Assembly (NCBI GenBank): GCA_900540255.1
Contig: UQFE01000033.1
Location: forward strand, 1-24,608
Direction: 5' to 3'
Source: an uncultured Clostridium sp.
GTDB lineage: Bacteria > Bacillota > Clostridia > Clostridiales > Clostridiaceae
DNA: 24,608 nucleotides
Positions 19,631 through 24,608 of this stretch are shown piece after piece; positions within the stretch are counted from its first letter, which is position 1; the number at the start of each line of letters is the position of its first letter. The position numbers were made by a program, and so were the translations under genes. The notes beneath the pieces were generated by a model that saw only the letters and a list, made by a program, of their open reading frames with translations, was not told the DNA's origin and made no database searches.

Positions 19631-20500
19631 TTATATTATAGTTTTTAAATATTCAATAAATCCATCTCTTAACTCTTTTTTTCTAAGAGCATATTCAACT
19701 GTTGCTTGAAGGAATCCAAGCTTATCTCCAACATCATATCTTCTTCCTTCAAAATCATATGCATACATAGCTTCATGTTTAATAAGCTCTAGCAATGCAT
19801 CTGTAAGCTGAATTTCATTTCCCTTACCTGGTTTAGTATTTTCTAATATTTCAAATATCTTTGGTGTAATTATATATCTTCCTAAAATAGCAACATTAGA
19901 AGGTGCTTCTTCTACTGCTGGTTTTTCTATAAGATTTTTTACTTTATAAACTCTATCTTCAATATGTAATCCACCAACTATTCCATACTTGTTAACATCT
20001 TGTGGCTCAACTGTTTGAACACCTAAAACTGAAGTTTTATATTCCTCATAACAATCAATAAGTTGTTTTAAGCATGGTTTATTATCATTATAAACAACAT
20101 CATCTCCAAGTAATACTGCAAATGGCTCATTACCAACAAAGGTTTTTGCACAAAGTATAGCATGCCCTAATCCCCTTGGTTCCTTTTGTCTTATAAAATG
20201 GATGTTTACCATATCTGATATTTCTCTAACCATTTTAAGCATTTCTTCTTTTCCTGATTTTTCAAGTTCCATTTCAAGCTCAACACTTCTATCGAAATGA
20301 TCTTCTATACTTTTTTTATTTCTTCCTGTTATTATAAGTATTTCTTCTATACCTGATGCCACACATTCTTCTATTATGTATTGTAGTGTTGGTTTATCTA
20401 CTATTGGAAGCATTTCTTTTGGTTGTGCCTTTGTAGCTGGTAAAAATCTAGTTCCAAGACCTGCTGCAGGTATTATTGCTTTTCTTATTTTATTTTCCAT
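19631..20500 (-). CDS. galU: UTP--glucose-1-phosphate uridylyltransferase
   Basis: A 289-residue cytoplasmic enzyme making UDP-glucose from UTP and glucose-1-phosphate, a precursor for capsule, glycolipid and wall polymers and for the Leloir pathway. The nucleotide-binding signature AAGLGTRFLPATKAQPKEMLPI is at ~12-33. EPRGLGHAILCAKTFVGNEPFAVLLGDDV, with the metal-binding aspartate region, lies mid-protein. NLIEKPAVEEAPSN, GRYIITPKIFEIL, GNEIQLTDAL and FEGRRYDVGDKLGFLQA follow, all characteristic of bacterial GalU. The length is normal. The ATG at 20500 has GAGGAG upstream with a rather long 15-base spacing. It stands alone with its own promoter. I see only weak AT-rich hairpins downstream, so its terminator is unclear. 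Confidence 0.96.
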   Translation of the reverse strand: MENKIRKAIIPAAGLGTRFLPATKAQPKEMLPIVDKPTLQYIIEECVASGIEEILIITGRNKKSIEDHFDRSVELEMELEKSGKEEMLKMVREISDMVNIHFIRQKEPRGLGHAILCAKTFVGNEPFAVLLGDDVVYNDNKPCLKQLIDCYEEYKTSVLGVQTVEPQDVNKYGIVGGLHIEDRVYKVKNLIEKPAVEEAPSNVAILGRYIITPKIFEILENTKPGKGNEIQLTDALLELIKHEAMYAYDFEGRRYDVGDKLGFLQATVEYALRKKELRDGFIEYLKTII

Positions 20501-20589
20501 AAATATTATATTTTTCTCCTCTTTTTTACTATAATTTTTATATAAATTCTTTTCTTATTTAAAGCTCTTATATTTTAACAATATAGTTC

Positions 20590-20598
20590 ATTATATCA
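20590..20598 (-). promoter_or_regulatory. Extended -10 promoter of galU
   Basis: TGATATAAT on the minus strand, 90 bases upstream of the start, with a weak TTTCAA 16 bp further upstream as -35. Confidence 0.55.
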
Positions 20599-20714
20599 TC
20601 ATAAATTTTATTTGAAACTAAAAACCATTCGATATTTTTCGTCACATATTATAAATTTGTATTATCTTATATAATTATTTATATGAAATTATAAATTAAA
20701 TTAAAGTTTTTTAA

Positions 20715-21248
20715 TTAATTCTCAATATTAAATAATTCATCTTTAGTTTTAATACTAGATAAAATAGCATTAATATCACTTTCAAACATTGATTTAGACC
20801 ATTTTCTATCTCCAGGTAAAATTTTAAAATAACTCCACCAGCTTATCTTATATATATTAGTATATCTATAAATTAATCTAATATTGTTATTATTATCTAT
20901 AACACAAAACCTTAACTCATCTTGAAATACTATTTTTTTTATTAATTCCCTATCTATAGGATTATATTTATTAAACCATTGCCCATAAATCCATTTATTA
21001 TTATCACCTAACTTTATCATTATTAATAAAGGCTCAGAATATGCAAAATAAAAAATAATATCCTTAAATTTAATTGTTAGCTTAGATCTCATTTTTAAAA
21101 TTTTTTGAATTGTATATGAACTTTCTTTAATATAAAATACAGGTCCATCTATATGGCCATCTTTACTATCAAATAATAACATTTGTCCAACTTCAATTTC
21201 TGGTAAATCCCTTACTTTAAATTCTTCCTTTTGTTCTCTTTCTTCCAT
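20715..21248 (-). CDS. Hypothetical protein, 177 residues
   Basis: I recognise no family. The protein has no signal peptide or membrane helix and should be cytoplasmic. It is acidic at the N-terminus (MEEREQKEEFKVRD), then predicted mostly beta, and rich in aromatic residues (YFAYSEPLLIMIKLG, WIYGQWFNKY, ISWWSYFKILPGDRKW). The C-terminus (~155-175) looks helical. The ATG at 21248 follows AAGGAAAATTAGAATT. It lies between galU and the PnuC operon but has its own promoter and is separated from PnuC by a terminator, so the neighbours say little about its role. Codon use and AT content match the surrounding genes, so I think it is real. Confidence 0.65.
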   Translation of the reverse strand: MEEREQKEEFKVRDLPEIEVGQMLLFDSKDGHIDGPVFYIKESSYTIQKILKMRSKLTIKFKDIIFYFAYSEPLLIMIKLGDNNKWIYGQWFNKYNPIDRELIKKIVFQDELRFCVIDNNNNIRLIYRYTNIYKISWWSYFKILPGDRKWSKSMFESDINAILSSIKTKDELFNIEN

Positions 21249-21377
21249 AATTCTAATTTTCCTTTCAATGTTACTTAAAATGCCATATATACTATTATTA
21301 AATATACTCCCAGTTTTAATTGTTATTAAAATTAACTAACTTCTTTTACTTCATAAACTATTTTATTTCTATATTAA

Positions 21378-21386
21378 ATTATATCA
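21378..21386 (-). promoter_or_regulatory. Extended -10 promoter of the 177-residue protein gene
   Basis: TGATATAAT on the minus strand, just after the PnuC-operon terminator and about 130 bases upstream of the start. The leader contains no structure I recognise. Confidence 0.45.
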
Positions 21387-21420
21387 TCTTTTTATAAATT
21401 TACTTTATAAAAATAAATAA

Positions 21421-21452
21421 GCTATATCAAATCACCATCTATTTGATATAGC
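21421..21452. terminator. Terminator of the ADP-ribosylglycohydrolase-PfkB-PnuC operon
   Basis: GCTATATCAAAT (21421-21432) and ATTTGATATAGC (21441-21452) form a perfect 12-bp stem with an 8-base loop, 18 bases after the pnuC stop. T-rich sequence follows on the minus strand (TTATTTATTTTTAT) and also on the plus strand (CTTTCTTTAATTTT). Confidence 0.8.
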
Positions 21453-21469
21453 CTTTCTTTAATTTTAAA

Positions 21470-22165
21470 TTACGCTTCTATTACTTCAACATTATTTGCA
21501 ATTTGCTTCCAGTTATAATATCCATATAAAGAATTCAATAAATTAGTAACCTTCATAACTATTATAATAAGTGCACTTTTATCACCAGATATATATACCA
21601 TAACCCACATTACTATTGATAAAGCATTTACTCCAACCCACATTAACCATTGTTCAGAAAATCTCATTAAATAAAGAATACTGGCAACAACAGAAACTAC
21701 AGTTGTTAAAGAATCCATAAATGCTAAGTTTCCACCTAATAAATTTAACGCCTTTGCATATAAAAATACAGCTATTAATGTACCAACAAAAGTTACTATT
21801 ATTACTTTCATTGGCATAACCTTAAATCTTATTTTTCCATCATCATCTTTATTTTTATTCCATAAATATATTGCTATAGTACTAACAGGAATACTAAATA
21901 ACATATTGTACATTACTTCTCCATAAAGCTTTACACCCATACATTGATATGAATATAATAAACAATTAATAATTGCAAAATATAATCCAGCTATTTTCCC
22001 CTTTGCCCCTAAAACTAAGTTAAGACATCCTGTTAAAGTAAGTGCTAATAAAAATACTGAATCCCCATTTATATACCAAATAACAGTCATAATTGTACAT
22101 ACTGTTATTAACCATAACTTTTCAAGCATAGTCCAATCTGAAAAATAACTTTTAATCTTCTCCAT
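21470..22165 (-). CDS. pnuC: PnuC-family nicotinamide riboside/nucleoside transporter
   Basis: A 231-residue inner-membrane protein with about seven hydrophobic helices. PnuC proteins move nicotinamide riboside by facilitated diffusion; relatives (PnuT, PnuX, PnuN) carry thiamine, riboflavin or deoxynucleosides. Family features include the helix containing GAKGKIAGLYFAIINCLLYSYQ, a tryptophan-rich region (EQWLMWVGVNALSIVMWVMVY) and the C-terminal NSLYGYYNWKQI, like the usual N-x3-YGxxxW ending. The ATG at 22165 has AAGGAG upstream. It begins 15 bases after the PfkB-kinase stop and is last in the operon. The partners suggest that its cargo is a ribosylated compound hydrolysed or phosphorylated after entry. 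Nicotinamide riboside is the first candidate, but substrate subtype cannot be read with certainty. Confidence 0.88.
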   Translation of the reverse strand: MEKIKSYFSDWTMLEKLWLITVCTIMTVIWYINGDSVFLLALTLTGCLNLVLGAKGKIAGLYFAIINCLLYSYQCMGVKLYGEVMYNMLFSIPVSTIAIYLWNKNKDDDGKIRFKVMPMKVIIVTFVGTLIAVFLYAKALNLLGGNLAFMDSLTTVVSVVASILYLMRFSEQWLMWVGVNALSIVMWVMVYISGDKSALIIIVMKVTNLLNSLYGYYNWKQIANNVEVIEA

Positions 22166-22180
22166 AATTCTAATCTCCTT

Positions 22181-23125
22181 TTATATATTATATTTATTAA
22201 AACATTCCTTACTTATTTTAGAACCTTGTACTTGTACCACTTCACTTGCAATCTTATTTGCTAATTTACATCCTTTTATAAAGTCATTATTTTCATTTAA
22301 ATAATTACTCCAAAAATAATTAAAATTCATCTTATCTGCCCATAAAGAATATGCTGAAATAATTGTCCCAATATGACTATCCCCTGCACCTATTGTATCT
22401 ACAACTTTTACTTTTTCTCCCTCTATATGAGTAATGTTTTTTCCATTATAAAATATTACTCCTCTTTCCCCAAGAGTTATAAATACAACATTTTTAGTTA
22501 ATTCATATAATCTTAAAATACTATCATTTATATTATCCTTTTTAGTAAACTCTAAAGCTTCCTTTTCATTAAGGTGTAATATTGGATTAATTGAAAATAT
22601 TTTTTCTAAAGTATTTTTACTTATATTGTTAATAACTGGTCCTGGTGCAAAAAATATATTTTTATCACTTTGATTTAACAACCAATCAACTACTATGTCA
22701 CTCTTATCTCCACACAGTTGATAACCAGCTAAATATATATTTTCATATTGATTCATATTTAAATTATGAAACCATTCTTTTTTATGATTTGCTTCAATTC
22801 CATTAACAGTAATAAAACTTCTTTCACCATTTTCTTCTACCAAACATAAGCAATAGCCATTATCCATTTCTAAGTCATTAATTAATATTTCATATCCATC
22901 TTCATTCAATTCTCTTCTTATTATATCTGCATAAATTCCACAACCTACTGGCACAAATAAATCATGTTTTACATTAAAGCTTCTTAATATATTTGAAACA
23001 TTATATGCACATCCACCTATAGTTAATTTTCTTTCAGTACATAAAATATCTTCACCACTTTTAGGTAACCTTGGAATTTTCATAATAATATCCACTATTG
23101 CAGCTCCAAGTACTAAAGTTTTCAC
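22181..23125 (-). CDS. PfkB-family carbohydrate/nucleoside kinase
   Basis: A 314-residue cytoplasmic ribokinase-like enzyme. The N-terminal domain has the substrate-binding TIGGCAYNVSNILRSF (GG and N conserved). The C-terminal domain has the ATP-site/anion-hole motif DTIGAGDSHIGT with catalytic D249. I start it at GTG 23125: the preceding gene's stop and this start form TAGTG, and AAGGA lies 10 bases before it. An upstream in-frame GTG at 23134 has no room for a binding site. The protein then opens MKTLVLGAAIVDIIMKIPRLP, as usual for the family. The operon places it between an ADP-ribosylglycohydrolase and PnuC, like E. coli YegV beside YegU. Substrate could be ribose, a nucleoside such as pseudouridine, or nicotinamide riboside; sequence alone does not decide. 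Confidence 0.9.
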   Translation of the reverse strand: MKTLVLGAAIVDIIMKIPRLPKSGEDILCTERKLTIGGCAYNVSNILRSFNVKHDLFVPVGCGIYADIIRRELNEDGYEILINDLEMDNGYCLCLVEENGERSFITVNGIEANHKKEWFHNLNMNQYENIYLAGYQLCGDKSDIVVDWLLNQSDKNIFFAPGPVINNISKNTLEKIFSINPILHLNEKEALEFTKKDNINDSILRLYELTKNVVFITLGERGVIFYNGKNITHIEGEKVKVVDTIGAGDSHIGTIISAYSLWADKMNFNYFWSNYLNENNDFIKGCKLANKIASEVVQVQGSKISKECFNKYNI

Positions 23126-24117
23126 TAAATACACGTCCTTCCATTCATTAAAATAGAAATATAACTGTCAAAATCAATATCATTTGCTTTATTTAAAGAT
23201 TCAATATATTCTTCCTTTATATAATCAAGTCCCTTAAAAGCCCCACAAATTGCCGTTGCCATTGCTCCAATGGTATCAGTATCACCAGCTAAGTTTGCAC
23301 AAAGTAAAGCACACCTATTAGGATCTTGTGCATAGTAAGCTATAGAAATTGCAGATGGAACAGATTCACTTATATTTACCCCAGCTCCAACTATGTCATA
23401 TAACTTTTCTAAAAATAAATTTTCATTATCCTTATATTTATTTGCTAAATAAATACCTATTTTTATTCTTTCTGTTAATGATGGACTATAGGTTTCAGCT
23501 CCTAACCTTCTAGCAATTGGTTCCATTTCAAAAACATCTTTTATAACAATGTCAAAATCATTATTTTCAATGGCAGAACTAACAGCAACTGCTATCATTG
23601 CTGCTCCTGCAATTGTAATATCACTAGTATGAGTTACCTCTGAAACTTCATAGACAAAGTTAGCTAACTTTTCTTTATCATGTGCATTAAAAAGACATCC
23701 TATAGGTGCAATTCTCATGGCTGACCCATTTGATAAAGCCTTATCTGTAACAGCTTTTGAATTTATTCCATCTCTAAAGTTAGCTAATGCAATTTTTGAT
23801 GTTGGTCCTAATATGTTATTTTCAAATGCCTTTTCTTTTTGTGCCCATTTTAAAAGTTTAGTTGCAATATCCTTTGAATTTGGTTTAAACTTTGTATCTT
23901 TTAATGAATCTATTATTACAAGTGCTTGTCCAGTATCATCAGTAAATTGGCCTTTTTTATAGTTACAAGCTACTGAATTTTCCTTTGGCCCATCTAATAA
24001 GCCTTCAATTTTACCAAAGTATTTTCTTACTTTTTCTCTTCCCCATAGTTCTGACGGCATTCCCATTGCATCTCCTAATGCCATACCATATATTGCCCCT
24101 GCAATTTTATCTCTCAT
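23125..24117 (-). CDS. ADP-ribosylglycohydrolase family protein (DraG/ARH-like)
   Basis: A 330-residue all-alpha cytoplasmic hydrolase of the ADP-ribosylglycohydrolase fold. Family members remove ADP-ribose from proteins or split related N- or O-ribosyl bonds using two Mg ions. The metal ligands are present: D60-D61 in GQFTDDTGQA, and D279 and D281 in LAGDTDTIGAMA. GAIYGMALGDAMGMPSE at the N-terminus, NGSAMRIAPIGCLF and VTHTSDITIAGAAMIA are also typical. The ATG at 24117 follows TAGGAG. It is first in a three-gene operon, with its stop overlapping the kinase start by one base. No ADP-ribosyltransferase or DraT is nearby, so a role in reversing protein modification is not supported by context. 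Its grouping with a kinase and PnuC favours small-molecule salvage, as proposed for yegU-type clusters. That is inference. Confidence 0.92.
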   Translation of the reverse strand: MRDKIAGAIYGMALGDAMGMPSELWGREKVRKYFGKIEGLLDGPKENSVACNYKKGQFTDDTGQALVIIDSLKDTKFKPNSKDIATKLLKWAQKEKAFENNILGPTSKIALANFRDGINSKAVTDKALSNGSAMRIAPIGCLFNAHDKEKLANFVYEVSEVTHTSDITIAGAAMIAVAVSSAIENNDFDIVIKDVFEMEPIARRLGAETYSPSLTERIKIGIYLANKYKDNENLFLEKLYDIVGAGVNISESVPSAISIAYYAQDPNRCALLCANLAGDTDTIGAMATAICGAFKGLDYIKEEYIESLNKANDIDFDSYISILMNGRTCI

Positions 24118-24157
24118 GTTGCCACTCCTATATATGTAAATTTATTATATTTTCAAT

Positions 24158-24185
24158 TGTATATACATTTGTATTATTGTGTCAA
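24158..24185 (-). promoter_or_regulatory. Promoter with overlapping palindromic operator for the ADP-ribosylglycohydrolase operon
   Basis: On the minus strand TTGACA (24185-24180) and TATACA (24163-24158) are 16 bp apart, about 40 bases upstream of the start codon. The perfect palindrome TGTATATACA (24158-24167) covers the -10. It fits the TGTA-N2-TACA type of site described for HutC-like GntR repressors. No regulator gene lies in the operon itself. Confidence 0.65.
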
Positions 24186-24205
24186 TATGTAAGTTGAATT
24201 TAAGT

Positions 24206-24251
24206 AAAAAAACAGTGACAAACTTATTCTTTAATATAAGTTTGTCACTGT
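24206..24251 (-). terminator. Strong terminator of the LPKTG surface-protein gene
   Basis: ACAGTGACAAACTTAT (24212-24227) and its exact inverse (24236-24251) form a 16-bp stem with an 8-base loop. On the minus strand TTTTTTT follows at once. It ends the gene entering from the right edge and isolates it from the next operon. The 75 bases between it and that gene's stop show nothing notable. Confidence 0.92.
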
Positions 24252-24326
24252 AAATTTTTAACTTCCCTGAGACTTTGAGAATTGTAAAACCATCTTCTTA
24301 CTATTGAAAATTTTTAAATAGTATTT

Positions 24327-24608
24327 CTACTTTTTCTTTTTATATATAAATGCTCCACCTATAGTAATAAGTAACCCTAATATTATCGTTGGCATTTTAC
24401 CAGTCTTAGGTAACTTATTAATTAAGTTACTATTTTCAACTTTTTCTTCTTGTCCAGGAAGTTCAGGATTAATCTCTGGTTTCTCCGGTTTAACTTCTGG
24501 TTCTTCCGGTTTTACCTCTGGTTTCTCCGGCTTAACTTCTGGTTTTTCTGGTTTTACCTCTGGTTTCTCCGGCTTAACTTCTGGTTTTTCTGGTTTTACC
24601 TCTGGTTT
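24327..24608 (-). CDS. LPXTG cell-wall surface protein, C-terminal 93 residues (partial)
   Basis: The gene runs in from the right edge and only its end is visible. The frame reads a Lys-Pro-Glu-Val repeat stalk, then PEINPELPGQEEKVENSN, the sortase signal LPKTG (24399-24413), a hydrophobic helix (PTIILGLLITIGGAFIY) and KKKK before the TAG stop at 24327. This is a complete class A sorting signal. The stalk comes from a 42-bp DNA repeat. The functional N-terminal domains are outside the window, so its role is unknown. It is the second sortase-anchored protein here, but a terminator and an unrelated operon separate it from the genes to the left. Confidence 0.9.
   Translation of the reverse strand, partial: KPEVKPEKPEVKPEKPEVKPEKPEVKPEKPEVKPEEPEVKPEKPEINPELPGQEEKVENSNLINKLPKTGKMPTIILGLLITIGGAFIYKKKK
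24478..24608. repeat. 42-bp tandem repeat in the LPKTG protein stalk
   Basis: Units lie at 24478-24519, 24520-24561 and 24562-24603, and the next one begins at 24604. Units 2 and 3 are identical. Unit 1 differs at a few positions. Each codes for 14 residues built from KPEVKPE twice. The array continues past the window edge. Confidence 0.95.

Noticed and set aside
24118..24157. NAD- or nucleobase-sensing riboswitch in the leader of the ADP-ribosylglycohydrolase operon
   Set aside because: The leader from the predicted start is only about 35 bases and contains no stem able to form a known aptamer.
24478..24608. Short regular repeats resembling a CRISPR array
   Set aside because: The 42-bp units are contiguous with no spacers, and they encode an in-frame Lys-Pro-Glu stalk.

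Overview
The base composition is very AT-rich. The genes use strong AGGAGG-type ribosome binding sites with frequent GTG/TTG starts, and several surface proteins carry LPXTG-type sorting signals. Together with a giant M60 metallopeptidase bearing a dockerin-like module and a clostridial-type rubrerythrin, this points to a low-GC Firmicute, most likely a host-associated Clostridium of the C. perfringens kind. The species cannot be fixed from the window. Most genes lie on the minus strand. I see no tRNA, rRNA, CRISPR array or complete insertion sequence.

Surface-protein region (1-8314). Read in the direction of transcription, a secreted 1981-residue M60 (enhancin/ZmpB-like) peptidase is followed by a 581-residue sortase-anchored protein. 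The peptidase has a dockerin-like pair of calcium loops, Fn3 modules and F5/8C carbohydrate-binding-like modules. The anchored protein has an N-terminal domain that could be cohesin-like, three Ig-like DUF5011-type repeats and an IPKTG signal. The gap between them holds a decayed MITE-like element built from GTGACAAGTGACAAG motifs. One partner has a possible docking module and the other a wall anchor, so they may form a surface-held glycoprotein-degrading assembly. That is an inference.

Envelope and stress region (8324-13500). UDP-GlcNAc 2-epimerase (wecB/mnaA) lies behind a B-box zinc-finger membrane protein, probably as one operon. Next come a small membrane protein, a rubrerythrin on the plus strand and an orphan hybrid-less sensor histidine kinase.

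Galactoside locus (13501-18598). This holds the N-terminal half of a GPH-family sugar symporter (apparently a 3' deletion), an AraC-type regulator facing it, and a divergent GH2 beta-galactosidase. The araC-lacZ gap contains a 13-bp direct repeat at 21-bp spacing plus an inverted copy over the araC promoter, as expected for an AraC-family operator. The beta-galactosidase start should be 15492.

Polysaccharide and miscellaneous region (18621-21248). A VanZ-like membrane protein with an unusually long inserted loop, GalU (UDP-glucose synthesis) and an unrecognised 177-residue protein.

Nucleoside/NAD-like operon (21421-24251). An ADP-ribosylglycohydrolase, a PfkB-family kinase (stop/start TAGTG coupling) and a PnuC-type transporter form a compact three-gene operon. 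A clear TTGACA/TATACA promoter, overlapped by a TGTATATACA palindrome, precedes it and a strong hairpin terminator ends it. The gene content resembles E. coli yegTUV (transporter, ADP-ribosylglycohydrolase, PfkB kinase) with PnuC in the transporter role. This suggests a salvage route for a ribosylated compound that has not been defined.

Right edge (24327-24608). The C-terminal end of another LPXTG surface protein, with a 42-bp tandem repeat encoding a Lys-Pro-Glu stalk.
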